This document shows, in pieces, positions 36,583 through 45,387 of a DNA stretch of 64,000 nucleotides (its first letter is position 1; every line of letters begins with the position of its first letter). The position numbers and the translations under genes are program-made. Source of the DNA: an uncultured Prevotella sp. (lineage in GTDB: Bacteria > Bacteroidota > Bacteroidia > Bacteroidales > Bacteroidaceae); the NCBI RefSeq assembly GCF_946407605.1, contig NZ_CAMJOS010000007.1, positions 1 through 64,000 of the forward strand, read 5' to 3'. Below the pieces are notes generated by a model, which was not told the DNA's origin, did not search any database, and saw only the letters and a list, made by a program, of their open reading frames with translations.

Positions 36583-38434
36583 TATTTGACGGGGCTGATG
36601 GGGAATAGGGTGATGGTGGCGTTGGGAATAGCTTCCTGATGAGGTCTGTGCGGCCTATGCGTCTGAGGCTCTGTTCAATGTTGCGCCTTTCCTCCGGCTT
36701 GTACCAGAAGAAGAACTGACGCTGTGCTTGTTTCTCCTGTGGAGTCTTAGCCGAGAATACTGGTTCAAGCGTATAGGGATTATAGCCTGTGTACCACATC
36801 TCTGTTGCTACTGTCATTGGCGTTGGCGTGAAGTCCTGCACCTGTTCCAGTTGGAAGTCCATACTTTTGGTTAGTACGGCCAACTCGGCCATATCTTCTT
36901 CGTGACATCCTGGGTGACTGCTGATGAAATAGGGGATGATCTGCTGTCGGAGATTCTCTTCACGATTAATGCGGTCAAAGATGCGCTTGAACTCCCCGAA
37001 TTGTGTGAACGAGGGTTTTCTCATGAGCATCAGCACACGGTCGCTGGTATGCTCGGGAGCTACCTTCAGTCTGCCACTGACGTGTTTGCAAATCAGTTCT
37101 CGGGTGTATTCCTGTGTTGAACGGTTGGCCTCTTCGTCCTTGCTTCTGTGCAGCAGCAGGTCGTAGCGCACACCACTACCAATGAAACTGCGCTTGATGC
37201 CTGGCAGGGCATCGACAGCATGATAGACGTCGAGCAACTTCTGATGACTGGTATTCAGGTTGGGACATATCTGGGGGTGAATACAGCTGGGTCGCTTACA
37301 TTTCTCGCAAGCATTCAGGTTACGACCATGCATACCGTACATATTAGCACTGGGACCGCCTAAGTCGCTAAGATAACCTTTGAAATCTGGCATCTCTATC
37401 ACCTGCTTCACCTCTTTTAATATGCTCTCCTTCGAACGACAGGCGATAAACTTGCCCTGATGGGCTGAGATAGTGCAGAATGCGCAGCCTCCAAAACAAC
37501 CGCGATGGATGTTGACACTGTGCTTAATCATGTCGTAGGCAGGAATACGCTTGCCTTTGTATTTGGGGTGGGGCTGACGCGTGTAGGGCAGGTCGAACGA
37601 AGCATCGAGCTCTTCGGTAGTCATAGGTGGGTGGGGAGGATTGACAACGACATACTCGTTTCCCACTTTTTGTAGTAGCCTTTGAGCATGCATCATGTTC
37701 GATTGTTCCTCAATATGCCTGAAGTTCTCGGCCTGCGCCTTTTTGTTTTGCAGACATTCCTCATGACTATGCAGTACAATATCGTCCTTTGTGGGCGTCA
37801 TGTCATTGGAGAAATACACTATCTGCGGCAGTTTCACAAGTTCGTGAATAGGCAGACAACCGTAGGCATCAGCTATACGCGCCAGCTCTATCGTGGTCTT
37901 CTCACCCATACCATAGGTAATCAAGTCAGCGCCACTATCTACCAGAATGCTTGGGCGCAGCTTGTCTTGCCAGTAGTCATAGTGGGTGAGTCGGCGCAGC
38001 GAGGCCTCAATTCCTCCCAGCACTACTGGCACATCAGGGTAGAGCTGTTTCAGTATCTTGGTATAGACGATGGTGGGATACTCCGGCCTCATGTCGTGAC
38101 GTCCGTCAGGCGAATAGGCATCCTCGGACCTTAGTCGGCGAGCGGCTGTGTATTTGTTGACCATCGAGTCCATGCATCCTGGCGAGATGCCAAAGAAGAG
38201 GCGTGGACGCCCTAACTTCTTGAAGTCGCGGAAGTCGCCATGCCAGTCGGGCTGCGGAACGATGGCTACACGATAGCCTGCTGCCTCGAGCACACGTCCT
38301 ATGACGGCAGCGCCAAAGGACGGATGGTCTACATAGGCGTCGCCTGAGAAGAGGATAACGTCCACGTAATCCCATCCCCTCAGTTCAAGTTCCTTTTTGG
38401 TAGTGGGAAGAAAATCAGTCAGCCGATACTCCAT
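36506..38434 (-). CDS. YgiQ family radical SAM protein
   Basis: Protein of 642 aa. The radical-SAM cluster motif is CFGGCAFC (Cys313, Cys317, Cys320) within NIHRGCFGGCAFCTIS, preceded by an N-terminal B12-binding-like region and VVLGGIEASLRR. YgiQ proteins are widespread but their reaction is unknown. The C-terminal ~35 residues are low complexity and basic (SPYSPSAP..KEKKRGRNRRHS) and are encoded in the stretch that overlaps the PP2C gene. It starts 20 nt inside the end of the upstream small gene. Confidence 0.92.
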   Translation of the reverse strand: MEYRLTDFLPTTKKELELRGWDYVDVILFSGDAYVDHPSFGAAVIGRVLEAAGYRVAIVPQPDWHGDFRDFKKLGRPRLFFGISPGCMDSMVNKYTAARRLRSEDAYSPDGRHDMRPEYPTIVYTKILKQLYPDVPVVLGGIEASLRRLTHYDYWQDKLRPSILVDSGADLITYGMGEKTTIELARIADAYGCLPIHELVKLPQIVYFSNDMTPTKDDIVLHSHEECLQNKKAQAENFRHIEEQSNMMHAQRLLQKVGNEYVVVNPPHPPMTTEELDASFDLPYTRQPHPKYKGKRIPAYDMIKHSVNIHRGCFGGCAFCTISAHQGKFIACRSKESILKEVKQVIEMPDFKGYLSDLGGPSANMYGMHGRNLNACEKCKRPSCIHPQICPNLNTSHQKLLDVYHAVDALPGIKRSFIGSGVRYDLLLHRSKDEEANRSTQEYTRELICKHVSGRLKVAPEHTSDRVLMLMRKPSFTQFGEFKRIFDRINREENLRQQIIPYFISSHPGCHEEDMAELAVLTKSMDFQLEQVQDFTPTPMTVATEMWYTGYNPYTLEPVFSAKTPQEKQAQRQFFFWYKPEERRNIEQSLRRIGRTDLIRKLFPTPPSPYSPSAPSNNGNYRAKHRSEEPKEKKRGRNRRHS

Positions 38435-38732
38435 TCTCCTGATTGTTCCTCCAGTCTTTGTAAAGCTGTACTAGGTTCTGTAATCCCAAAGCTTTCATGT
38501 TGGGATGATAAACCACATCGAGGCATAGGTCAAGCAGTTCCTTGTCTCTTCCGGCCTCCGACTCTAGGAGAGCTCGGATGTTCAGTTTCAGTTTGTCGAG
38601 CACAGGCTCGTCGATATATCCGTTAGAGTCTATCAGGTCCTGAAACAGCTGATAGCGGTCTATCACACAGAGATGTTGCTCGCTGATTTCGATGCTTCTT
38701 GTGCCTGAAGCGTTTGTTTGAATCTTTATCAT
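38415..38732 (-). CDS. hypothetical protein
   Basis: Protein of 105 aa from the ATG at 38732 (a longer frame begins inside the amidase gene). It is acidic and predicted helical (..RYQLFQDLIDSNGYIDEPVLDKLKLNIRALLE..), without known motif. It sits 2 nt after the amidase-like gene and overlaps ygiQ by 20 nt, so it is likely expressed in that operon. Confidence 0.7.
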   Translation of the reverse strand: MIKIQTNASGTRSIEISEQHLCVIDRYQLFQDLIDSNGYIDEPVLDKLKLNIRALLESEAGRDKELLDLCLDVVYHPNMKALGLQNLVQLYKDWRNNQENGVSAD

Positions 38733-38734
38733 AA

Positions 38735-41332
38735 CTATTTGGTTGTTAGAAAGTTTAACATTCCTCGCATAATAATTGCTTGAGTATCTTTTCCCTTGAT
38801 ACACTCAAAGGGGAATCCCATAATAAAGGCCTTGTAGTCACTGCCTTGATAAGCCACACCGGCACTTGTTCCGCTGCTATAAACGAGTGCAGGGAAGGCC
38901 TTCTCGTTGGCAGGCATCAGGATATCGGTCTGTTGTGCGGCATAGTGATCTTCGTTCAGTAGCCTGTAGCATTCGAACGTGGTGCCCAACCCCTTCATGT
39001 TTTCGTCGATATCGCGGTTGGTGCCTTCCAGTCTCACCTTGAGGATATCGGCCAGAAACTGTTTCTCTTCTTCCGTATCCATGTCTGTGCCGATGTAGGC
39101 GCCGCTGACTAACATGTTGCCACCTTGGGCCACATAGCCTCTAAGCTGTTGCTGAAGGGTGAGCGGGAAGCTTTTATAGGCTACCAGACTGTGTCCGTCG
39201 TTCTCTTCAAGGCCCAGCAGCAGGTCAACTACCTGATAGTTGCTGAGGTTCATGAATCCTTTCTCGACGGCTTTTCCTGATGCGCTGACGATATTATAGG
39301 CATTAGCCGTACGGATGGCTTCCGCATGTTCCCTGGCATAGTTAAACTCGTTGCCGGCAATGAACATTCCCTGCAGGTCGGGAGTGGTGTATCCTAGCCC
39401 TGTAGAGTCCTCGATGCCCATGCGCTGGGTGTCGAATACGCGTTGCAGTCCCAGCCATCCGCAGTTTCGTCCGTAGCTCACGCCGATGTCTTCTGTCAGG
39501 TCAAAACCCTGTCCCTGTCGGCTGATGGCAGGCGACGAGAGTCTGTGGAAGCCGTTGACGATGAGTACCGTCTGACGAGCGTTGGGATTATAGAGAGCCG
39601 ATAACGTCTCTGTGGGGAAACTCTGTCCACCGTCATTGGTGGCAGTTACTCGGAAGCTGTACAGCACGTTGGGTTTCAGTTTAACAGTACATGAAGTGCC
39701 TCGCAGGTACGTTCCGTTGTCGAAGTCACCATTATCCTGTGCTATGTAGAGCACATAGCCCGTCGGTATCGACGTGGGTTCCTGTCCGTCCTCGATACCT
39801 TGCCAGCTGACGTTGACCCTACCTTCGTTGTCAGCAAAGGCGATGTGCAGATCTTGTGGCGGCATAGGCTGCACCACGTAGCTCTCGCCGTGTCGACTGG
39901 TGATATAGCGCAGTATAGTCTTATAGATGGATCGTGCCAGCGTGAATCGGAAGTTAGGGTCTTGACCGTAGCGCATGTCGCCGAAGTTCTGGTGCGAAAG
40001 GGTCTCGAGGATGGCGCTGGGAACGATGGGTACTCGTGTCTCGGAGTAGTTGCGGTCGTAGAGCTTTCGCAGGTTCCACTCGCCAAAGCGGTATTGCAGG
40101 TCGGCGGTGGTGTTGTGAAGCAGGTCTACGGCCAACTCGTGTGAAGCCTCTCGACTGATGCCCGCTGCCAGCAGGCTGTCGCCAAACTGTGTGGTGCAGA
40201 TGGCTAGCGAGCCATAGACGCCCAGTCCGGTGTTGGTGAATCCTGCATCGCTATGGATGGCTAGAGATAGCTCAATAGGTACCTTACGACCCACGGAATC
40301 GGGTGCGAAGGATGAGCCTCCGCAGAGCAGATTAGTCATCAGCGATCGAACGTTGATATCATCGCCATAGTCATTAGCGCCTTGCTTCGAGCTATAGACG
40401 TTGTAGGGCATTCCAGCCCATTGTGCGGCATAACGCGCGCCCTCAAGACAGCGCGGCAGTCCGCTCACAGCTCCACCTCGCTCAATGTTTCCCATACCAC
40501 CGCCAAAGCGTACGGCATCGGCAGTGACATAACCTTTGTGCTTGCTTTGGTTGGAGAGTACCACGCGGTTGAACTCTGAACTGCCTTTGTCGAATTCGAA
40601 TGTGCCCAGATAGACCCATGTGGAGCCTCCCATCTGCTGATTAACAAAGAAGTCTGTTTTCTGACCTTTGTGCCAAACGGTATAGTGGGCATCGTCAACG
40701 CTGTTTTCTACAGTTTGATAGCTGACATAGACGGCATAGCTTCCTTCATGGGGGATGTCGGGCTGATAGCTGATAGTGCTGAGTGTCGATTTGGAATGAG
40801 TGGTCTCAATCATTCGTGCTGTACCTGCCTCAAAGGGGTTCTCCTCGTCGTGATAGGGTTCTGCGTGGAAGGCGAATCCTGGCTCGGGAGCCGTCAGCCA
40901 TTGTTGGCGCTGGCTCTTCTCCTGGTAATTGCCAAGGAGTAGAGGACGGTCATTGTCAATGATGACCTCGTTGCGTTGCCAGTCGCGTTCGCGTGGTGTG
41001 AAGACCACGGCTCCGGCATTCTCAAGCATGGGTATGAGGTAGGGTATGACGATAGTCTGCGTATAGAGGTCCTCGGTGGTTCCGAAGAGTGCTGGTCTCT
41101 GCCATCTCCATTTACGTTCGTTGTTGTCAAAATAGCGTCCATGACTGGCCCATAGAGCAATGTGGCGTGCTTCAAGTCCTCGTTCGATAGAGTAGGGGCG
41201 TGATACGTTCTTGATCCACGGTTCTCCGTTGTGGTCTATTTTGCCCCATGTGGTTTGTGCTGGTAAATACTGGCTGACGAGAATGGTCAGCACCAATGAT
41301 AATAATAGTTTGATATGTGTGTGTTTAGACAT
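38735..41332 (-). CDS. large secreted amidase-like protein with golvesin-type and Fn3 domains
   Basis: Protein of 865 aa with a signal peptide (to about PAQ, residue 26). An amidase_3-like catalytic core appears split: ASHGRY (His64), then LAIHSDAG (His360, Asp362) and ETLSHQN (Glu443), the zinc and catalytic residues of N-acetylmuramoyl-L-alanine amidases. Between them, about 195-280, lies a golvesin/xanthan-lyase-type beta domain, and about 492-590 a fibronectin type III domain. Relatives are often annotated as xanthan lyase; the amidase-like motifs make cell-wall cleavage the better guess. A C-terminal domain (590-865) is unassigned. Confidence 0.75.
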   Translation of the reverse strand: MSKHTHIKLLLSLVLTILVSQYLPAQTTWGKIDHNGEPWIKNVSRPYSIERGLEARHIALWASHGRYFDNNERKWRWQRPALFGTTEDLYTQTIVIPYLIPMLENAGAVVFTPRERDWQRNEVIIDNDRPLLLGNYQEKSQRQQWLTAPEPGFAFHAEPYHDEENPFEAGTARMIETTHSKSTLSTISYQPDIPHEGSYAVYVSYQTVENSVDDAHYTVWHKGQKTDFFVNQQMGGSTWVYLGTFEFDKGSSEFNRVVLSNQSKHKGYVTADAVRFGGGMGNIERGGAVSGLPRCLEGARYAAQWAGMPYNVYSSKQGANDYGDDINVRSLMTNLLCGGSSFAPDSVGRKVPIELSLAIHSDAGFTNTGLGVYGSLAICTTQFGDSLLAAGISREASHELAVDLLHNTTADLQYRFGEWNLRKLYDRNYSETRVPIVPSAILETLSHQNFGDMRYGQDPNFRFTLARSIYKTILRYITSRHGESYVVQPMPPQDLHIAFADNEGRVNVSWQGIEDGQEPTSIPTGYVLYIAQDNGDFDNGTYLRGTSCTVKLKPNVLYSFRVTATNDGGQSFPTETLSALYNPNARQTVLIVNGFHRLSSPAISRQGQGFDLTEDIGVSYGRNCGWLGLQRVFDTQRMGIEDSTGLGYTTPDLQGMFIAGNEFNYAREHAEAIRTANAYNIVSASGKAVEKGFMNLSNYQVVDLLLGLEENDGHSLVAYKSFPLTLQQQLRGYVAQGGNMLVSGAYIGTDMDTEEEKQFLADILKVRLEGTNRDIDENMKGLGTTFECYRLLNEDHYAAQQTDILMPANEKAFPALVYSSGTSAGVAYQGSDYKAFIMGFPFECIKGKDTQAIIMRGMLNFLTTK

Positions 41333-41879
41333 TTCCTATTGAAAACAATTCAGGCCGTTTGCCCTTAAAATCCTTGAAATAGAGTTTTATCTCGCGCATG
41401 TCGCTCTCTAAGTCGCCTGATGGCCAGATGGTCTTTGTGCATTGGATATGCTTTTTCTCGTAGTCCAGTCCGTAGAGCAGAATGGGCATCTTTGCCTTGA
41501 GGGCTATGAAATAGAATCCTTTCTTCCATTCTTCTACGCGCGAGCGCGTGCCCTCGGGAGTAATACATAGATGGAAGGTCTTGCATGCACGTGCTGTTTC
41601 GGCCATCGAGTCGGTCATGCTGGTGCTTTTCTGTCTATATACGGGTATGCCGCCAATGCTTTTGAATATAGGTCCCAATGGCCAGAAGAACCATTCTTTC
41701 TTCATCAGGAAGTTACTTCCCAGACAATGTGCTCCGTTATAGAGCTGCCCAATCAGGAAGTCCCAGTTGCTGGTGTGAGGTGCCAGACATATAATATACT
41801 TATCAGGATGGACCTCAGTTACTTCCGACGTCCATCCCATTCGCTTATATAAAAGCCAGTTACAGAATTTTTTCCACAT
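41325..41879 (-). CDS. PlsC-like lysophospholipid acyltransferase family protein
   Basis: Protein of 184 aa with HTSNWD (His35, Asp40) and EGTRS (109-113), the two signature blocks of 1-acyl-glycerol-3-phosphate acyltransferases. It is shorter than typical PlsC and has a hydrophobic WFFWPLGPIF segment. Likely acylates a lysophospholipid at the inner membrane. It overlaps the amidase-like gene by 8 nt and the upstream small gene by one base. Confidence 0.88.
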   Translation of the reverse strand: MWKKFCNWLLYKRMGWTSEVTEVHPDKYIICLAPHTSNWDFLIGQLYNGAHCLGSNFLMKKEWFFWPLGPIFKSIGGIPVYRQKSTSMTDSMAETARACKTFHLCITPEGTRSRVEEWKKGFYFIALKAKMPILLYGLDYEKKHIQCTKTIWPSGDLESDMREIKLYFKDFKGKRPELFSIGNV

Positions 41880-42148
41880 CAGAGATTGTTGATTTGGTCT
41901 ACCAACTCGCTCACCTGGGCAGCAAGTTTCTCTCTCAGGTCCTTATAGTATTGTTTAGCAGGCATACCTGGTTCGGGGTGCGAAACCCTACAAGTATATT
42001 CCTTATGTATCTTTACTACAGACAATAATAGTGCCTCCGTATTTTCTTTGTATCCCTCGTTGCCATAGAGTGAAGCGGCAACAGCCTCAGCGAATAGTTC
42101 TTCACAGACCACGTTAATCGCTTTCTTCAAAGATCTTTTGTTTGCCAT
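41879..42148 (-). CDS. small hypothetical helical protein
   Basis: Protein of 89 aa (ATG at 42148), all-helical by composition (KKAINVVCEELFAEAVAASLYG). First gene of the minus-strand unit that runs through the acyltransferase, amidase-like, small and ygiQ genes; its stop overlaps the acyltransferase ATG. No motif recognised. Confidence 0.72.
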   Translation of the reverse strand: MANKRSLKKAINVVCEELFAEAVAASLYGNEGYKENTEALLLSVVKIHKEYTCRVSHPEPGMPAKQYYKDLREKLAAQVSELVDQINNL

Positions 42149-42176
42149 AGTTTTCAAGTTTTACTGTTTCCAAGGC

Positions 42177-42184
42177 CAAAGATA
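42177..42184 (-). promoter_or_regulatory. promoter -7 box TATCTTTG
   Basis: CAAAGATA on the plus strand, 28 nt upstream of the 89-aa gene start at 42148. Confidence 0.65.
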
Positions 42185-42287
42185 TGAAAAATTTCTGAAA
42201 CGACAATAGTTTTAAAGCAAATTATCAACGTTTTTTGTTTTTTTTAGAAAATGCTTTTTTTACTTTGACCATCTTTCTAATACAGAA

Positions 42288-42325
42288 ATTGGCTGCACGA
42301 ACCTTCTTTCAGGTGTGCAGCCAAT
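42288..42325 (-). terminator. probable rpsA terminator
   Basis: ATTGGCTGCAC (42288-42298) pairs with GTGCAGCCAAT (42315-42325), 16-nt loop. The run of T after it on the minus strand is weak. Confidence 0.65.
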
Positions 42326-42348
42326 GAAATTATAAATAGAGGAGTCTA

Positions 42349-44130
42349 TTATTCGCTCTTCTCCATATCGGCCTTCAGCTTGGCCAGAACGTCGAGGTCG
42401 CCCAGAGTGGTGCTGGCTGCAACGTTCTCAATCTTCGGAGCCTCGTCCTTTTTCTTAGGAGCTGCGGTCTTGCGGGCAGCACGCTTCTCCTCACGCTGTG
42501 CATCCTCAAAGGTGCGGCTGTGGCTCAGGATGATACGTTTAGAGTCCTTGTTGAACTCAATCACCTTGAACTCGAGCTCCTCGCCCTGCTGGGCCTGAGA
42601 GCCATCTTCCTTAACCAGGTGCTTTGGAGTGGCAAAGCCTTCAACGTTCTCCTCGAGAGAAACAACGGCACCTCTTTCCATAACCTCGGTAATCTTACCG
42701 GTGTGAACAGAACCAACGGCGTACTTCTCCTCGAATACGTCCCAAGGATTATCCTCGAGCTGCTTGTGACCGAGAGACAGACGACGGTTCTCCTTGTCGA
42801 TGTCGAGCACGACAACGTCGATAACCTCGCCCACCTTGGTGAACTCTGAGGGGTGCTTCACCTTCTTGGTCCAGCTCAGGTCGCTGATGTGAATCAGACC
42901 GTCGACACCCTCCTCGAGTTCAACAAATACACCGAAGTTGGTGAAGTTGCGAACCTTGGCGGTGTGCTTGCTGCCAACAGGATACTTGGTCTCGATAGCC
43001 TCCCAGGGATCCTCGCGGAGCTGCTTGATACCCAGAGACATCTTGCGCTCGTCGCGGTCGAGAGTCAGGATAACAGCCTCTACATCGTCGCCAACCTTCA
43101 GGAACTCCTGAGCTGAGCGCAGGTGCTGGCTCCAAGACATCTCACTGACGTGGATCAGACCCTCAACACCGGGCTGAACCTCTACGAATGCACCGTAGTC
43201 GGCGATGACAACAACCTTACCGGTGATGTGGTCACCAACCTTGAGGTTGGCATCCAGAGCATCCCAGGGATGAGGTGTGAGCTGCTTCAGACCGAGAGCG
43301 ATGCGCTTCTTCTCCTCGTCGAAATCGAGGATCACCACGTTGATCTTCTGGTCGAGCTCTACTACCTTCTTGGGATCGTCTACGCGGCCCCAAGACAGGT
43401 CGGTGATGTGGATCAGTCCGTCTACACCACCCAGGTCTACGAATACACCGTAGCTGGTGATGTTCTTGACAGTACCCTCCAGAATCTGACCCTTCTCCAG
43501 ACGAGAGATGATCTCCTGCTTCTGGGCCTCGAGCTCCTGCTCGATGAGGGCCTTGTGGCTTACTACCACGTTACGGAACTCCTGGTTGATCTTCACGATC
43601 TTGAACTCCATAGTCTTGCCAACGAACTGGTCGTAGTCGCGTATGGGATGAACGTCGATCTGACTGCCGGGCAGGAATGCCTCAATGCCGAATACGTCTA
43701 CAATCATACCACCCTTAGTGCGGCACTTGATGTAGCCCTGTACAATCTCCTCGGCCTCCAGAGCCTGGTTCACACGGTCCCAAGCCTGGCTCAGACGTGC
43801 CTTCTTGTGAGAAAGTACCAGCTGGCCTTTCTTGTCCTCAGCGGTCTCCACATAGACTTCTACTACGTCGCCCTCTTTCAGGTCGGGGTTGTAGCGGAAC
43901 TCTGTAGCGGGGATGATACCGTCGCTCTTGTAGCCAATGTTGACTACCACTTCTTTTTTGTCAACCGAGATGACTTTACCCTCTACAACCTGGTGGTCGG
44001 CCACCTTGTTCAGAGTCTCGTCGTAGGCCTTGTCAAGCTCTTCCTTGCTGATGTTGGCCACGGTGCCATTTTCAAACTCGTCCCAGTTGAAATCCTGCAA
44101 CGGCTGAACGTTCTTTGTTAATTCTGACAT
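42349..44130 (-). CDS. rpsA: 30S ribosomal protein S1
   Basis: Protein of 593 aa with about six S1 OB-fold repeats (start about 55-540), each showing the GxVxxxxxxGxxVxLxxxxxGLIHxS pattern (..GVDGLIHITDLSW, ..GVEGLIHVSEMSW, ..GVDGLIHISDLSW). C-terminal region is Lys/Ala/Glu-rich. It helps mRNA binding and start-codon unwinding on the ribosome. The upstream leader of about 130 nt is unusually structured for this genome. Confidence 0.97.
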   Translation of the reverse strand: MSELTKNVQPLQDFNWDEFENGTVANISKEELDKAYDETLNKVADHQVVEGKVISVDKKEVVVNIGYKSDGIIPATEFRYNPDLKEGDVVEVYVETAEDKKGQLVLSHKKARLSQAWDRVNQALEAEEIVQGYIKCRTKGGMIVDVFGIEAFLPGSQIDVHPIRDYDQFVGKTMEFKIVKINQEFRNVVVSHKALIEQELEAQKQEIISRLEKGQILEGTVKNITSYGVFVDLGGVDGLIHITDLSWGRVDDPKKVVELDQKINVVILDFDEEKKRIALGLKQLTPHPWDALDANLKVGDHITGKVVVIADYGAFVEVQPGVEGLIHVSEMSWSQHLRSAQEFLKVGDDVEAVILTLDRDERKMSLGIKQLREDPWEAIETKYPVGSKHTAKVRNFTNFGVFVELEEGVDGLIHISDLSWTKKVKHPSEFTKVGEVIDVVVLDIDKENRRLSLGHKQLEDNPWDVFEEKYAVGSVHTGKITEVMERGAVVSLEENVEGFATPKHLVKEDGSQAQQGEELEFKVIEFNKDSKRIILSHSRTFEDAQREEKRAARKTAAPKKKDEAPKIENVAASTTLGDLDVLAKLKADMEKSE

Positions 44131-44138
44131 AAAATTCT

Positions 44139-44262
44139 CTTGCGCCCTTTAGTGGGCATTTGTTTGTCTGAACAGACGTTTATCAGACATGTTTAATTGG
44201 TTAATATTCTATAGGTGTCAGCGCCTGTTCTGCCACCTATCTCCACACTATGCGGACAAAAC
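44139..44262 (-). promoter_or_regulatory. structured 5' leader of rpsA
   Basis: Between the -7 box and the ATG at 44130 are three potential hairpins: 44213-44238 (AGGTG.CAG/CTG.CACCT), 44166-44188 (GTCTGA/TCAGAC) and 44144-44157 (GCCC/GGGC) just ahead of the start. Most promoters here give much shorter leaders. Autogenous control by S1, known in E. coli, is a natural hypothesis. Confidence 0.5.
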
Positions 44263-44267
44263 GGCTG

Positions 44268-44275
44268 CAAAGGTA
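44268..44275 (-). promoter_or_regulatory. promoter -7 box TACCTTTG for rpsA
   Basis: CAAAGGTA on the plus strand, 137 nt upstream of the start codon. Confidence 0.7.
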
Positions 44276-44341
44276 CTCAATTTATTTGATATTGTGCCAC
44301 TTGCGTACCATATTTATATAAATATTTAAGAATCTTTAAGG

Positions 44342-44938
44342 TTATATCTGATCAATATTGATATAACCATGCATCACGGCGTATATGGTCAGAGCCGACA
44401 CACTTCTTAATCCCAGCTTCGTCATGATGTTCTTGCGATGAGAAATTACGGTGGTTAGTCCGATGTTTAGTCTGTCAGCAATTTCCTTGTTAATATAGCC
44501 TTTGACAATCAGCACCATAACCTCAGCCTCGCGGTCACTTAACGTCTTATTCATCATGGCGTTTCTCGACTTCTCTGGCAGGTTGCGTCCACCCTTATGA
44601 CCATGCTGCTGCAATTTCAGAATCTGTTTTACCAACTCTTCCTCGGGTACGTTGATGTTAATGGTATGAAATCCAGGCAGAAGCTCTTGCTGGTTGTCTG
44701 AGTTGGTCAAAACAATTGTTTTTCTGACGTTGGTGTAGAAAAAAGACTTGTTCTCTAAGAACACATCTACTACCACAAAATAGTGCATATATTGTTCCTT
44801 ACTAGATAGAACTTCCTCCATGTTGCCAAAGGATTCAACCTCAATAAAGGGTATGGCACTTTGCAGCAGCTGTCGCAGTCCAAGCGCAGCCAAGGTGTTA
44901 GGGTCTATAATAGCTATTTTGGGTGACATTTCGTTCAT
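44342..44938 (-). CDS. LuxR-type response regulator with degenerate receiver
   Basis: Protein of 198 aa: an N-terminal receiver-like domain (about 6-105) and a C-terminal LuxR helix-turn-helix (about 130-195, LSDREAEVMVLIVKGYINKEIADRLNIGLTTVISHRKNI). In the receiver Asp58 (VVVDVF) is at the phosphorylation position, but the N-terminal acidic pair is reduced to one Asp (IIDPN) and the conserved Thr/Ser and Lys are not clear. No histidine kinase is adjacent. A second ATG at 44929 gives a slightly shorter form. Confidence 0.82.
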   Translation of the reverse strand: MNEMSPKIAIIDPNTLAALGLRQLLQSAIPFIEVESFGNMEEVLSSKEQYMHYFVVVDVFLENKSFFYTNVRKTIVLTNSDNQQELLPGFHTININVPEEELVKQILKLQQHGHKGGRNLPEKSRNAMMNKTLSDREAEVMVLIVKGYINKEIADRLNIGLTTVISHRKNIMTKLGLRSVSALTIYAVMHGYINIDQI

Positions 44939-44946
44939 TATGGGTG

Positions 44947-44954
44947 CAAAGTTA
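44947..44954 (-). promoter_or_regulatory. promoter -7 box TAACTTTG for the LuxR-type gene
   Basis: The box ends 8 nt before the ATG at 44938, leaving an almost leaderless mRNA. Confidence 0.6.
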
Positions 44955-45080
44955 CGAAAAATCAGTTAAATAGCCAAACTATATGAGCAGATAACATGCA
45001 AAAGGATTTGGTTTTAGTTAATTTTTATTAAATAACAACCCCATTCTACTTCAATTCTTCCTTTTTTGGAATTATATTCC

Positions 45081-45088
45081 TATATTTG
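45081..45088 (+). promoter_or_regulatory. promoter -7 box TATATTTG for the candidate RNA
   Basis: TATATTTGCAG, followed about 5 nt later by the conserved-looking 5' end GTGTGTTTTTCATGG. A -33 at the ideal distance is not clear. Confidence 0.6.
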
Positions 45089-45091
45089 CAG

Positions 45092-45226
45092 TGTGTTTTT
45101 CATGGTATTAGATTATTAAGGTTAATTTGAAGGTTGGTTGTCGCGAGACAATCAAACTTCCCCAAAAACCAATTAAATTTTCTTTAATTGGTAATTAAAA
45201 GGGAGCCTGTGAAGGTTCCCTTTTCT
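45092..45226 (+). ncRNA. candidate structured small RNA (about 135 nt)
   Basis: No reading frame. After the -7 box at 45081 come an unpaired U-rich 5' part, a 14-position stem with one mismatch closed by a GCGA tetraloop (45129-45142 with 45147-45160), a perfect 10-bp stem ACCAATTAAA (45168-45177 with 45183-45192) and an 11-bp stem starting AAAAGGGA (45197-45207 with 45214-45224) ending in TTTT, a good intrinsic terminator. It lies in a 449-nt gap between divergent genes (luxR-type on minus, btuF on plus). It may be a free small RNA or an attenuated leader; nothing coding follows for 160 nt. The 5' motif resembles one I remember from other Bacteroidales intergenic regions, unverified. Confidence 0.6.
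45197..45224 (+). terminator. intrinsic terminator of the candidate RNA
   Basis: AAAAGGGAGCC pairs with GGTTCCCTTTT (one G-T), loop TGTGAA. Confidence 0.85.
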
Positions 45227-45348
45227 TGTGATCTGAATGTACATCAACATGACAAACAGAGCAGACAGACGCGCATAAGTTGCGAGACTTAAAATCTAAA
45301 CTTTCCTAATAAACGAAGAAAAAATATCGATACTTTGACGAAATTCAT

Positions 45349-45356
45349 TAAATTTG
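45349..45356 (+). promoter_or_regulatory. promoter -7 box TAAATTTG for btuF-btuC
   Basis: TAAATTTGCAAAG, 31 nt before the btuF ATG. The 120 nt between the RNA terminator and this box show nothing else, and no cobalamin-riboswitch consensus. Confidence 0.6.
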
Positions 45357-45387
45357 CAAAGTTTTTCAAGAATATAATTGAGAAAAG

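Noticed and set aside
43123..44121. 332-codon open frame on the plus strand
   Set aside because: Antisense to rpsA and its periodic S1 repeats; composition is Leu/Val-rich and repeats with the S1 domains.
45229..45387. Cobalamin riboswitch upstream of btuF
   Set aside because: None of the conserved segments or the B12 box is present; the only good match in the window is at 61866-62022.
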